Positions 13,001 through 24,028 of a stretch of 64,000 bases of DNA are shown piece by piece; position 1 is the first letter of the stretch; each line of letters begins with the position of its first letter. The DNA comes from Poecilobothrus nobilitatus (lineage: Eukaryota > Arthropoda > Insecta > Diptera > Dolichopodidae). Below the pieces are notes generated by a model that searched no databases, was not told the origin of the DNA, and saw only the letters and a list, made by a program, of their open reading frames with translations. The stretch is taken from positions 9,858,001-9,922,000 of the forward strand of contig OX352774.1 of NCBI GenBank assembly GCA_947095535.1, in the 5' to 3' direction. Made by a program: the position numbers and the translations under genes.

Positions 13001-16000
13001 TGAATTTTAATTTCAATGTCAGTATATTTTTTAAATGTTACATAATAAATTGTATTATAAACGTGAAGCATTCAATTATAAATTTTATATTCGGCAATGG
13101 TCCACCATGCCGTTAGGAGTTAACTCTTAAATTCAATATATAGATGTCCCAATTATCAAGCATTTTTTATTTTTCCCCATTCAATTTAGAAATTTTAATT
13201 TATCATTGGTAATAAAATCAATTTTTATTTTTAATATTTATTCAATTTGGAATGTGAATTTATTTCGAATTATAAAACACATTCAAACTTCAAAAACATA
13301 TGTTAAGTTCACATATGTTGAATACTAGAACATAACTATTAAGTTACCTATTAATTTTAATTATTTTTCTTTGTTTTATTTCGCTATAGGTAATACACTT
13401 ACGTCTACATTCGTTAACATTTTTTGATGTTGCACGTTTCCATTCTAAATCATTATAGGCTGGCAGACATTTTTCACAATCTGGTCCATCTGTATTATGT
13501 TTACATTCGCAAACTTTTGTATGTTCACCATTTAACCCAGTACTAACAACACAATTACTTGCATGTCCATTACATTTACAACGAGCTCCAACAGCAATAT
13601 CAGATATTGCATAAAAATATGATTTTAAAACTTGTGCATCACCAAATACTTCATCACCGAATGTATTCAATCGATCTAATGTAATTTTAATATCAGTAGC
13701 TGTTACCCAATTCTAGAAATTCCAAATAGAAAAACAAAAAATAAAAAATTTATATAAATTTTTAACAAAAAATTATTTTTTTTTTTAAATTATTTTACAG
13801 TTTTACCTGTAATGTTATACTGTTGTCAAAATTAATTGCATTTGGTCTACCTTCTAATGTTGAAAATGCAATATTACCATCAATAAGTGGTGATATATCA
13901 CTGTATTCACTTGTACATAATGCTCTTGATTCATCTCCTCCGCGTGTAATTGATAACTCATCTTGTTTACTATATGTATCACGACATGTTGCACTATAGT
14001 ACTGATATGGTATCCATGGTCCATTATTGCTAACACGTTTATAAATTGCAAATGATTCCGGACGAGGGGAACGGAATACCACACGAATGTAAGTGATATC
14101 ATAAGATTTACCTTAAAAGATTATAAAATAACAAAAGAATAACACAAAAAACAAAAAAAAAGTCGAGGTCTTAAATTGATGAAAATAAAAATTATAAAAA
14201 TGATGATGATAGTTATGAAATTGTTAGTAAAAAAGGTAAAGAAAAATTAACTAAAAAAAAACTAAACACAGTAGTGGTAATAGTAGTGGAAATTGCGTGA
14301 ATTCGCAAAGCATCAGTATATGTTGTATGTATAAGCTATAATATACACACTTTTTTTTTGTTACCACTTAGATTTACTTTTTGAAATTGTTAGAAGAATG
14401 TCTAAATGAAAAAAAAAACTGGTTAAACTACTGTGCAAGTTGTAGATTGACCAAATTTACAAAAACAAAAAAAATTAAAAAAAACACAAGGAAAAACGTA
14501 ACAATACAAATGGAATCATTAAAAACACATAAAATCATTATTCAAATATTCATTATCTTTAATGTTTTCGCTTTTAAACATCACAAAATCTTCTCTGTAT
14601 ATGGAGCATAAAATTTTGAACAGAATGCGATTTTAATTTTTTTATTGTGCAAAATAAATTAAAAAAAAAAAAAATTTATTAATAACCCGAACGAGAAACA
14701 AAAAAGATCCCTAGTTTCAGTAAATTTTTTGAAAAAAGAACCCGACCACAAAAAAGAGCAACAATAAACAAAAAAAAAAAAAGTAAGCATATTATCAAAA
14801 GAGACTTACCAAATCTTAATGTTAAATTAACTTGATTAGGATGTTGAACACCTTCTAACATTGTTTCTGATTGCCACCATGTAGGATTTTGTGGATCATG
14901 TATATCAGTTAAATATATTGGATCATGATCACGATATCTACAGATTTCACAAGATTTTCTATTTGTATTTCTTGAATTTTGTGTACAAAATTCTTTTTCA
15001 TCATGTTCACCACATGTATTTGTTGCTTCCATACGTATATTATAAGCAGCATTCACGAATTCTGGCAAACATTTCTGTAAAATTACAATAAAAAAAATGT
15101 TTTTTAAAGTTTTAATATTTATATTTATATTATATAGAATATTATGTATGTTAGTTAATAAAAAAAAACAAACGATCTTGCAAAACCACATGGAAAATAA
15201 TTTGATAACGGAAATTTACTTTCTGTGAATGTTGTTATGAGTTATGAATTTTTGAGTTTTGGTACCAGTAAGTAATACAAAAATGCCATGAAGCTCATGG
15301 ATGTGTTCTAAAAAAATAAATAAATACATTTCTTGCAGCCGTATTTTTTTATGAAAAAAAAAAAAAAACATATTTGATATTACGGAAGGAGGCCAATATG
15401 CAGAAATATATGTATGTATATATAATCTAAGCTAATTTGTTTGTGACATTTTTTATCGGAAGTTGATCGGAGCTTATTTCAATGATTAAGATCTTTATGC
15501 TTTATATATAACATACGGGTTATAATCACAAAACTGTATTTTATTTGAAATTTGACTGTAAAAAATAAGTATGTAATTAGGTAATATTACATACTTATTT
15601 TTTACAGTCAAATGAAATACAAGCAAATAAAATACAGTCAAATCATAATACAGTTACAGTCAACTTGCAACAGTCAAATGACACTACAAACAATCGAAAT
15701 AGGTATAGGCGTATGACATGCCTCCAATAACATACTTATAGCACTTTTTTATAACATTACTGCCATTATCCTAGACATAAAATTGCTAAATTTACTATAT
15801 ATATATATTATATATGTTAGTTAATAAAAAAAAATTAAATTTAAATATATTAATATTTAAATATATATAAATATTGTTTAAAACTCTAGAATACTAATTT
15901 TATTCTAGAGACTATTTCAGACTTTATACTAAATATTTTAATACTAAAATATTAGCTGAATCGACTAACAGTCCAAAAAATTCTTGTTTGACAGAGTATA

Positions 16001-19000
16001 TTTATTTTTGTTCTCTAAAATTTTGGTAAGGTATAATTAAGAACACAAAATTAAAAAAATAAGACAGAATGTAAACCAGCGGTTTTTAAAATTGCACATT
16101 TCCAAAAGATAATTACAAACTGTTTAGAATTGTAATTTGCACCTTAAATTTGAAAATTCCATATAAAAAAAATAGGACTTTTGTAAAAAATAGAACTATT
16201 TTACTATTTTGAGAGGCTGTAAGTCCGGAACCCTATATAACTAGGAAAACCTGTTAGCACACGTAAAAATATATTTTACTGAAGCTTTAATTTTTATGTT
16301 TCGTCGAAGAAAAATTTGTACAGGTGCCTAAGTGACACAGGTATCTATAAAAAGCGAATTTGCAATTTTTGAGCCCTAATAGCTCTTAAACAGGAGGTGG
16401 TACTTTCAAATTTTCTGAGGAAACTTATATTAATTGTTATCTCAAAATTTCAAGTCGCTATCTAAAAGCGTGCCGCGTTTTGAAAGTAGAAAAATCATGG
16501 AAAATTTGGTTTTCACATAACGGTTAAATACTAAATTTACAAAGGTAAAAAAAAATCCTGTTAAATGACGTTTTCAGATTGAAAAAATGTTAAGTAGAAC
16601 ATGAGATATACGTATTTAAAAATAGAGGTTTTTCAAACTTGGAGGGGCTGCAGCTCTGTAATAGATGCGGCTATAGGAAAAAATTGTTCAACATTAATTT
16701 TTTTATGTGACTTACCCATAGTTAAAATTGAATTTCTTTATCTTTAACGGTGTAGAAGTTTTGTAAATAGACGGACAGACGGACGGACGCACAAAGTGAA
16801 ACTAATAGGCACATTTTTTTAAACTTTTTTTGGAAATGTGCTAAATATAAAGTTAGTAAACACTTAAAAATGAGAAGTTATAAAATTAGCAATTCTTCCT
16901 TTACAGCCTTCAAATTCAGTTTTATTTATCACGTATTCACTTATTCATAAAAGTCTTTTCGACTAACATGCTCTTTATAATTCTAAAACTAGAACATTTA
17001 TCTAATAAATGAAAATGAATACAGAAATTACAAAAAAAATCGGAACAATTCTGTTTAGAATCAGAGAGGGAAGCAAAAAATATCTTAGATGAGTTAGTAG
17101 AATTTTACTGTTAAGGTTAATATAATTTAAAATTTATATATACATAATATATGAATGTAGTTTAAATAACTGTATGCTTTTTATATATTACTATATTTAT
17201 ATTATTGTTGATTATTTTTGGCTTTCCAATTAGAGCCGGAAACATGTTCTTTCTGTCAAAAATATAACGAATATATTTGACATTCTGTCATTATCGAATT
17301 TCTACATATTTTGCATATTTTTACTATATATATTTTAATTACATACCTATATTTATTTAAGATGTGGTTGAACACGACTTGTCATACAGTTAGGAAAACC
17401 ATTCGGTTATTTGAGTAGTTTGTTAGTTGAGTAACCAGAATAAGTCACACACTCTACCAATCAGAACATATATTTTTGGTATATTGTATGTGTATAATTA
17501 AATTTCTTTGACAACATTGTGTCCAATAAAACAATTCTGGTTCAGTATAAGCGAATCTGTTAAAGTTCAATCGTTATTCAGAATTTTAGTATATTATTAG
17601 AAGTGCAAAATATTTTAAAATTTAAAGAAATTAATAATTAATTTTAAAAATTTTGCTCGAAACATAGAATTTAATTCAATTTCTTCTTATTTTATTCAAA
17701 AATTTTTTTTTTTTTTTAAATCATAACTTGTTATTTTCTTATTTTTTATTTCTATATTACTTTTTTAGTTTAAAAAAAAAAAATAATACTCAAGTATAAA
17801 TTAAAATTTCTGATAAACTCTTTTTTCTTTAATTTACTTTAAACATTTAAAAAGAAAAAAAAAAATAATAAAAAACCATATAAGAAACAAATAATTTTTG
17901 TATGTTTTGTATACTTTGTGAAATATTTCATGAATATAATCATGCCGTTGACCGGAAGTTAACAGTCATATTGGCGTAACAAAAATATAAAAAAAAAAAC
18001 AAAAAAAAAAAAATAAATATAAAAAATTAAAACTTGGTTCTGATTTGATAAGAAGTTCTGTTGAACTTTTGATACTAAATAGCCTTTTTTCACCCGCCTA
18101 AATTCAACAATAGTTTAAAAATCCTAAATGAAAAATTTATTATATTAAAATAAAAATATATTTGTTACATTTTATTGATAGATTGAAAATTTTTAAATTC
18201 GTTTTTCGTAAATCAACTTATAAAATTTTAATAATAAATATTCTAATAGTACTTAATGAATTACGAAATAGGTGATATATTATGAAAGAGTTACGGTGCT
18301 CATATTGTAATTTTTAATGTTTTAAACCAAAAATTGAAATTTTTAAAATTTTTGAGAGCATTTTTAAAAAATTTTCTTAAACAGTTTGTTTACAATACAA
18401 GATTAAAAACATTATTTTTTCATCATAGCTTTTACAAGCGTCTATACTACTGATCCTTTTAAAGACCAGAAGGAAAAATTAAAAATAAAAATTTCATTTT
18501 ATAAATTTTGGATTTGCAATGAAGAATTTATATAGAAAATCTTAATGTTGATTTAAAAAACAACCATTAATAGGCAGTTATATTTAGAAACAGATCTAAA
18601 CTATTTTATAAATAACAGGTAACAAAATTGCTTTCTATAAAATCATGATACTAAAACGATTTATAGTTAAAGTTCTAAACTGGTAGATTATTTGAAAAAT
18701 TTTATCGAATTGTGACACAAATTAAATACTTTTCGTTATTGGACTAGATTTTCTTTTATTTCGGATTAGTTGTAAGTTTTTGTTTTTATTTAAGTTGTAT
18801 TAAATTTTTAATTTTTGTCAGCGTCAATGTTCAAAATTATGAAATATATGGGGCCTCGGTGGCCTAGTGGGTAAGAGCGTACAAAATACGCTGAAAACAC
18901 CGAAGGAGTGTGGGTTCGAATCCCACACACGTCGTAAGAGTTATTTCCCCTTACGACATTTACAGCCATGACTGAACAGGAAAGGCTGTGTGATTTCCTG

Positions 19001-21263
19001 TACACATTTATGTGGCAGAGAAATGCATTCAAAAAAAAAAAAAAAAAATTATGAAATACAAAAAGCAAAAGTTAATGGAAATTTAAATGGTAGGTATGTA
19101 TAGAACTAAATTTAAACAAAATTTTTTATTAATATCTAATGGTATGAATGAATCTCAAATAAAGAAAATTTTTAAAATAAAAATTTAAGTACTTATAGCA
19201 CTTAAACTAAATTAGCGATAAAAATGAAGTCAATTAGTTAAAGTTACTTAATTAGTTATCTAGCAATTTTCCAAGTTATGTATAGCTGAAAATTATGTTA
19301 AGCTTTTTTAAGTGTAATTTTTTCGTGAATTATTATCGCCAAATTATTAGGTCCGAAGATGATAATATATTAATGTTGTATTAATTTATAAGAAAAACGT
19401 AGATAATTTAAAGATAAATCCAGTAAATATTAAACAATGAAACAGTGATATTTAAAGCTTTTTATATATCAGTCAGTTTTCTTTTCATTCATTACACAAG
19501 CAGTTAGGGTGTATAGGATGTGGGGGAAGGGAGTTCAGTGAATATAAATTTCACACTAGCAAGGGAGCTTAAGATTTATTAGTTTCTTTTAAAAATTCCC
19601 ATCTCCCATACAAAATAAATTTCTTGTATAGCTGTATAACAAGTTTTATTGTATGTTATGTATGTATGTACTATGCATTTTATCATTCATAACAAAAGTG
19701 TATCATATCTATACTACCTTCAGTAAAATTAGTTGTAATGTAATTTTTATTTTATTTATGTAAATCAAAAAATTTAAACAAGATGAAATCATCATTGATG
19801 ATTTTATTTTTATTGCAGTCTACTTTAATTTTATTCTTGCATAAATTTTTTTTTTTTTTGTTTTTAAAAATGATCTCATATTGTTTCTATAATTTCACAT
19901 CATCAAATTATAGTTTTATTACAAACAGTATAAGTAGTTATAATTTATTTTTTTTTTTTTAGTTTTTTAATTATTTTTAATTTTAGTTATTAAAATTAGC
20001 AGAAAAGTTTACTATTATAGAAAAATTCTGACATAATTATTGTATGACATTATGGACATTAACAGACAGTAAAAGTAATTAAAAAAAAATTTTTTTTTTG
20101 TTGGAACAAAATTGAATTGTTAATATTAATTTTGATATTTTGTCTGACATTAGGATTGTATTCAAAATATCTTGGATCATTATATGTGCAAATTGAAATT
20201 GTAAAGTAAAATCATTTGATCTGAATTTAATTGTCAATGTGTTGTGTCAATCTAGAAAATTTTTCGATACCTAAATATGTAAGTGACATTTGATGTACTC
20301 GTTCGTATATGTATTCATTAGTTTAGTTCATTTTAAATTTTATTGGACAATTATTTAAGACAAATAATTAAAGACGATTTGAATTGAATCGAATTTTGTT
20401 TTTAGTATACAATGTGTATATAATGCGTAAAGTATACATTGCGTTTAATGTCATAATATTTTCAATGTATTTATTCGTTATGTTTTGTATTAGATTCTCA
20501 GTTTTTATTTCGGATGTCACCCAATCTCAAATTTTATAATTTATAGCAAAAAAAAAAAAATACGGGAAATAACTGTACAGGAAATGAAAAAAAAAAAAAT
20601 TATTGATCAGAATATTTTAAATTAATAATTTAGTTATTTCCCCCCGTCATATTTTCGAAAGAAATGTAGTCTTCATATTGCATGTATTAAAGGATCAAAT
20701 GTAAATAAATAAATATATTTAATTATTTTTAGGGGCTTCATTTCTTTAAAAAGGTATTTAGAAAAAATCACCAATTATGGAAATTATTAATTAAAAAATT
20801 TAAAATGAATCGTATAATCTTGAGATTAATAAAAATTATGGTATATAATTGTAAAAGAAAAGGACGAGCCTATTTATATTTGATTTAAGTTTTGTAATTT
20901 GGTAGAGTTAAAAATTGCAGTGAAAGTAACTTGAAGCTAATGAAATTGTAAATATGGTAACCCTCTAATTATATAAAATTATTTTAATTTACAGCCTACA
21001 TTTCAAATCTCTCTTAACTAATAATAATAATCTGTGACAAAAAAATAAGAAAGCTATAAATGCAATTTTTATAAACCAAAAAAAAAAATATTGAAGAAAT
21101 TCATATAACTTACCTGTGGGCGACCATACGCATCATAACATGCTAAAGCAGGTAAAAAATGTGTATTTTCATTTGCGTTTATTCCATATTTATTATTACA
21201 ACCTAATATTACTAATGTACTCAGTAGTATTTGTTGTAAAGTTGTCCATTTCAGTTTTTTCAT
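6832..21263 (-). CDS. LanB2: Laminin subunit gamma-1 (LanB2), complete 17-exon coding region
   Basis: Secreted gamma chain of the laminin heterotrimer, which organises basement membranes. The exons join in frame to 1,626 codons plus stop, about the family's usual size (roughly 1,600-1,640). Order: signal peptide (about 1-28); laminin N-terminal polymerisation domain (about 36-283), with [10 protein letters not shown] and [17 protein letters not shown]-like LE repeats from C285; laminin IV domain (about 510-690); more LE repeats to about 1037, including NVDPNAV (839-845), the nidogen-binding loop; then an Ala/Glu/Lys-rich coiled coil to the end, with a near-terminal Cys ([10 protein letters not shown]) suited to the disulfide with the beta chain. 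The single laminin IV domain, the nidogen motif and the absence of C-terminal LG domains mark a gamma rather than an alpha or beta chain. The start ATG (21261-21263) precedes a hydrophobic leader. Exons are joined at canonical GT-AG sites and phases agree throughout. Confidence 0.96.
7044..8190 (-). other. LanB2 intron 16, nothing recognised
   Basis: A 1.15-kb AT-rich intron before the terminal exon. No gene, mobile-element protein or ordered repeat was seen. Confidence 0.6.
8191..8320 (-). CDS. LanB2: LanB2 coding exon 16: coiled coil
   Basis: Acceptor ATTTTAAG, donor GTAAGA, ends in phase 1. Encodes [43 protein letters not shown]. Confidence 0.9.
8388..8558 (-). CDS. LanB2: LanB2 coding exon 15: coiled coil
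   Basis: 57 codons, phase 0 at both ends; acceptor AATAAAAG, donor GTACTT. Encodes [40 protein letters not shown] and the [12 protein letters not shown] end. Confidence 0.88.
8625..8711 (-). CDS. LanB2: LanB2 coding exon 14: coiled coil
   Basis: An 87-nt exon of exactly 29 codons, phase 0 at both ends, encoding [29 protein letters not shown]. Too short for most ORF scans but bounded by GTTTAAG and GTATTA and required for continuity. Confidence 0.87.
8778..8893 (-). CDS. LanB2: LanB2 coding exon 13: coiled coil
   Basis: Acceptor ATCTTAG, donor GTAAAT, ends in phase 0. Encodes [39 protein letters not shown]. Confidence 0.88.
8966..9099 (-). CDS. LanB2: LanB2 coding exon 12: coiled coil
   Basis: Acceptor GTTTAAAG, donor GTAATA, ends in phase 1. 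Encodes [44 protein letters not shown]. Confidence 0.88.
9169..9272 (-). CDS. LanB2: LanB2 coding exon 11: coiled coil
   Basis: 104 nt; acceptor TATAAAG, donor GTATGT, ends in phase 2. Encodes [35 protein letters not shown]. Confidence 0.88.
9339..9546 (-). CDS. LanB2: LanB2 coding exon 10: coiled coil
   Basis: Acceptor CTAAACAG, donor GTAAAA. Encodes [20 protein letters not shown] ... [21 protein letters not shown], helical with heptad hydrophobics. Ends in phase 0. Confidence 0.9.
9612..9853 (-). CDS. LanB2: LanB2 coding exon 9: coiled coil
   Basis: Encodes [20 protein letters not shown] ... [20 protein letters not shown], strongly helical. Acceptor TTATAG. The donor is GTTATT (AG|GTTATT), a weak match to consensus but the one that keeps phase 2 into exon 10. 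Confidence 0.88.
9909..10476 (-). CDS. LanB2: LanB2 coding exon 8: last LE repeats and start of coiled coil
   Basis: Acceptor TTTTTAG, donor GTAAGT, ends in phase 0. Encodes [13 protein letters not shown], the CRCDRC-type repeats ending [20 protein letters not shown], then the Cys-free helical arm with a short Gly-rich break ([11 protein letters not shown]). Residues about 970-1159. Confidence 0.93.
10536..12002 (-). CDS. LanB2: LanB2 coding exon 7: laminin IV domain and LE repeats with nidogen-binding site
   Basis: The largest exon (1,467 nt, residues about 481-969). After [19 protein letters not shown] it carries the Cys-free laminin IV domain ([13 protein letters not shown] ... [20 protein letters not shown] ... 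[14 protein letters not shown]), then a run of LE repeats from [16 protein letters not shown]. One repeat contains [12 protein letters not shown] (plus-strand about 10905-10940), matching the vertebrate gamma-1 nidogen loop NIDPNAV in the Asp, Asn and Val known to be needed for binding. The donor is GGGTATT, phase 2, and exon 8 restores Gly-Gln. Confidence 0.94.
12075..12300 (-). CDS. LanB2: LanB2 coding exon 6: LE repeats
   Basis: Acceptor CCATATAG, donor GTAAGT, ends in phase 2. Encodes [20 protein letters not shown], then [11 protein letters not shown] and PCGCDQSGS...[10 protein letters not shown], with the eight-Cys laminin EGF spacing. Confidence 0.92.
12379..12564 (-). CDS. LanB2: LanB2 coding exon 5: LE repeat
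   Basis: Acceptor TTAATTAAG, donor GTAAAA, phase 1 at both ends. Encodes [14 protein letters not shown]...[18 protein letters not shown]...[12 protein letters not shown], one EGF-like repeat plus the start of the next. The acceptor lacks a strong pyrimidine tract but is the only one that keeps frame and Cys spacing. Confidence 0.9.
12565..13402 (-). other. LanB2 intron 4, nothing recognised
   Basis: An 838-bp AT-rich intron between exons 4 and 5. The short frames in it show no laminin-like Cys spacing or other domain. No mobile element was seen. Confidence 0.6.
13403..13712 (-). CDS. LanB2: LanB2 coding exon 4: end of LN domain and first LE repeats
   Basis: Acceptor TTCTAG, donor GTAAGT, ends in phase 1. 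Encodes [20 protein letters not shown], then [18 protein letters not shown], where the LN domain passes into the first EGF-like repeat. Confidence 0.93.
13807..14111 (-). CDS. LanB2: LanB2 coding exon 3: LN domain
   Basis: Acceptor TTTTAAG, donor GTAAAA, ends in phase 0. Encodes [20 protein letters not shown] and the conserved [17 protein letters not shown], to NFDNSITLQ. Residues about 139-240. The split Gly codon joins correctly with exon 2. Confidence 0.93.
14112..14809 (-). other. LanB2 intron 2
   Basis: A roughly 700-bp intron with A-rich runs and a GTAGTGGTAATAGTAGTGG stretch near 14270. The short frames within it have no recognisable domain. Confidence 0.55.
14810..15074 (-). CDS. LanB2: LanB2 coding exon 2: LN domain
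   Basis: Acceptor TTTTACAG, donor GTAAGT, ends in phase 1. Encodes [20 protein letters not shown], the [11 protein letters not shown]ys block and the laminin signature [10 protein letters not shown]. Residues about 51-138. Confidence 0.93.
15521..15650. repeat. Foldback palindrome with perfect 28-bp arms
   Basis: Bases 15550-15577 are the exact reverse complement of 15586-15613, with an 8-base spacer. Further out, 15534-15547 pairs exactly with 15624-15637 after a small asymmetric bulge. Several copies of ACAGTCAA follow, to about 15680. The arrangement suggests a foldback or MITE-like element, or an old palindromic insertion. No target duplication was identified. Confidence 0.7.
16190..16830 (+). 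repeat. Diverged dispersed repeat, copy 1
   Basis: Holds blocks also found elsewhere in the window: GAGAGGCTGTAAGTCCGGAA near 16210 and a related block near 16640; AATAGCTCTTAAAC near 16378; CTCAAAATTTCAAGT near 16440; CACATAACGG near 16515; and a GACGGACAGACGGACGGACG tract near 16771. Related blocks recur at about 47950-48420 and 53950-54010. No open frame. Probably decayed mobile-element sequence of unknown class. Confidence 0.45.
18850..19048 (+). mobile_element. tRNA-derived SINE, copy 1 (intact promoter boxes, TSD)
   Basis: A non-autonomous retroposon. The 5' region has a perfect Pol III box A, TGGCCTAGTGGG (18860-18871), and a perfect box B, GGTTCGAATCC (18913-18923), inside a 7-bp T-arm (GTGTGGG/CCCACAC). 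The body has a hairpin, GTCGTAAG (18931-18938) with CTTACGAC (18950-18957), and the 3' end is poly-A. The 14-base target duplication AAAATTATGAAATA flanks it (18833-18846 and 19045-19058). Inserted in laminin intron 1, opposite to the gene. The exact TSD suggests a fairly young insertion. Confidence 0.9.
21114..21263 (-). CDS. LanB2: LanB2 coding exon 1: signal peptide and start of LN domain
   Basis: 50 codons, ending in phase 0 at a GTAAGT donor (PQ|gtaagt). It begins [20 protein letters not shown], a basic n-region followed by a hydrophobic core, and reaches [12 protein letters not shown], the first conserved block of the laminin N-terminal domain. The ATG context is aaaat-ATG. No acceptor was recognised just upstream, so the ATG may lie in the first exon or in one joined to a distant 5' UTR exon. 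Confidence 0.9.
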
Positions 21264-24028
21264 ATTTTATATTTTATTTATTTTTACAAGTATTTTATTT
21301 GTTTTATTTATTTGTTTTTTATTATTTTTTATTATATTTAAAATTAAACTTATACTAAATATAATTCTTAATATTATATTTATTATTTAATTTTTTTAAT
21401 TAACAATCATTCCGATAAATTAATTTATAATATATTTATTCGATTTGTATTTCAACTAAAATGAGTATTGCGCATTTAAAAAATATCTGAAAATTTAAAA
21501 ATTAATTAAGGATTAAGATTTCAATTTAGATATATTATATGTAATTAATAAATTATAAATTTTCAATATATTTAGACTTTTGTTAAAGTTTAATATTAAA
21601 AATATTTAATCTTAAAATATTTTCGATTAACACTGTAGTTTTTTCGGTGCTTAATTAATTTGACTCAGTTGTTGTTTGTAAAAGTGATCTGTTAAATGTC
21701 CTAAAATAAATAGTTAGAAGATACAACGAGAACAGATATTAGAAGAGATTGAAAGAAACGTAAACAGTTTCATAACAGGAAGGGGTATATATTTACAAAG
21801 ATTTTCAAACAAACTAAATGGAAATTTTAAAAGAAAAGAAAAATTTTTTTACAATCTACAACTTTATAAGGCATTTATTTTAGAGTGAATTTTGATTATT
21901 AAATGTTAGCTGGCAGTATTCTTAAAAGGCACTATTAATAAATCGCACTATTAAAAATTTCAAATATTGTATCATCAAATACTGTGGTTAGATCTTACAT
22001 TTTGTCAAATCTAATTTCATTTGTATTTGTTTGAAATAATAATTAATGTTGGATTCGATTCATTTTTTTTTGTTTTTTTTTGAGAATGAAATCTTTATTT
22101 GAAGAATATGTCACCGAAAAGAGAAAAGTACGTAATAAAGCAACCATTAAAAAATCAAACCTTGTGTTTCCTTTAGAGTAATGATTTTTATAGTAAAAAA
22201 CAGAAAATGTTCAGGTGAAAATTCAAAGGACGGGATTATAAGGATTTTTTAGAAGAAATGAAATTAAAATGATACGTAGGTGAACATTCCGAAAAAAAAG
22301 AGCCCTCTACTTGACTTTGTATAATTGTTAAAGAAATTAGTTGTTATGAATTATTTTATGCTGTTATCCAATATGATGAGCAAAATTTTAGAAGCTGTTT
22401 CATATTGTAGCTAAACTAGATTTAGTAGTATTTAAAATAAAGTATTTAAATAAAGTATATATTGAGGGTCTGGAAACAAAAAATAACAAAATAAAATAAA
22501 AATATTTAAAAAACGATAAGATACTTAATTTTTTATTTTCAAAATTATAAAAGAATTAAGGTTGAAAACCTAATTTGAATATTGGAACGATAGCTTTAAA
22601 CGTTGGAAACCTAATTTGAACATTATAGAACGAGAAAAATTAAAATGAACTGATAATTTCTTAACACTTATTTCAGCGTTTGTCTAACAGTTTTTTCTTC
22701 AGATTCCAACAAAAAAAAAAAAGGTTTTATATTAATGTGTGTTTTAATTTTCATTTAAAAAATCTTAAAATTATTTAATTTAATTGTTCTAATTTAAAAT
22801 TATTTTTATTTATTAATTTTATAAATGAATATTGTTTTATTTCGCAATTAAAGTTTGAGTGACAGTTTGAGGTATTTGGGTCTAAAGATTTCAAAACTTT
22901 AATTTTAATTATTTGTACAATAAAAGTTACAATAAAGTTTAATAAAAATTCATTAAATAGCAAAAATTATTATAACCTTACTGAACTCCTAATTATAGTT
23001 ATACCTAGATATCATTTTAAATTTTAGCATTTTCGTATTTCCGTATATGTAATTGCAAACGAAATTTTACTTTAATACAAATCTATTTGTTTATATTTAT
23101 TATAAGAGGATGAACGATACAGAAGCTTAGAATATAGGTAGTTTTCATTTCTACCGATCATATATACCTTTAATAGATTAAAAATTTATCATCTTTTTTG
23201 ATTTTGATGATGAATATCATATGTTTCATGATTAGTTTTAAAAATTTTTAGAATAAATATAAATTATTAAAGTTTCATTAAAAACATTTTAAAACTACTG
23301 TTAATGTTAGCCAGTTAATAGTCAGAAAATTTTTATATATTATCATTATTTAATTGTATTATCCCGATTAGGTTCATTTATATACTATTATATATGAAAC
23401 TTTGTCTGAAAATTGAGTTAAGTGTTATTTATTGCCAAAAAATATCAACTATTTAGTTTATATTTTTTTTTTCTCATTATACTTTTGTGTACTGAGAATT
23501 TATTTAATTTATTTCCAAAAAATATTTAATTTCGCTCCAAAAAACAATAAAAACAAAAAATAAAGTCCAACTATATAAATTTCATGAAAAAGATCGAAAA
23601 TATATAAAAACATCTTTAAATATTGTGGCATCTTTAATTAATTGTGAAAATTTTAAACGACATTTTTTATATGTACATCCAAAAACATTCAATTACTAAA
23701 AAATTAATAAAAAAATAATCATATCAAATTAACTTACAATAAAAACTTAGACTCATCGCGCTTTTTTTGATACAATAACAATATGCACATTCCAATTATA
23801 TAAAATAATAGAAGAAAGAAAAAAAAATACTCAAAAAAAAAAAAAAAAAATTTAAACGAAAAGTAAAGCCGCGAATTAATTTATCAAAATTATGTTCTTT
23901 CTTCATTTTGATTTGATATCTTTCAATTTAAAAAAAAAGTTTTACCGTTAACTTTTATTTAAAATGTAGTATAATTTACTACCTAAAATATAATATTGAA
24001 TATGTTATAAAGAAGGCTTTAAAACAGA

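Larger units (their letters stand above)
15075..21113 (-). other. LanB2 intron 1 (6 kb), repeat-bearing
   Basis: The largest laminin intron. It contains a foldback palindrome (about 15521-15650), a diverged dispersed repeat (about 16190-16830) with a GGACGGAC tract, and a SINE with target-site duplication (18850-19048). The rest is A/T-rich with no coding signal. First introns often hold regulatory elements, but none could be named here. Confidence 0.7.

Noticed and set aside
18855..18935. Functional tRNA gene
   Set aside because: Box A and box B are perfect but no closing acceptor stem forms, the anticodon loop is abnormal, and the same unit recurs with a shared non-tRNA body and poly-A tail, so it is a SINE head.
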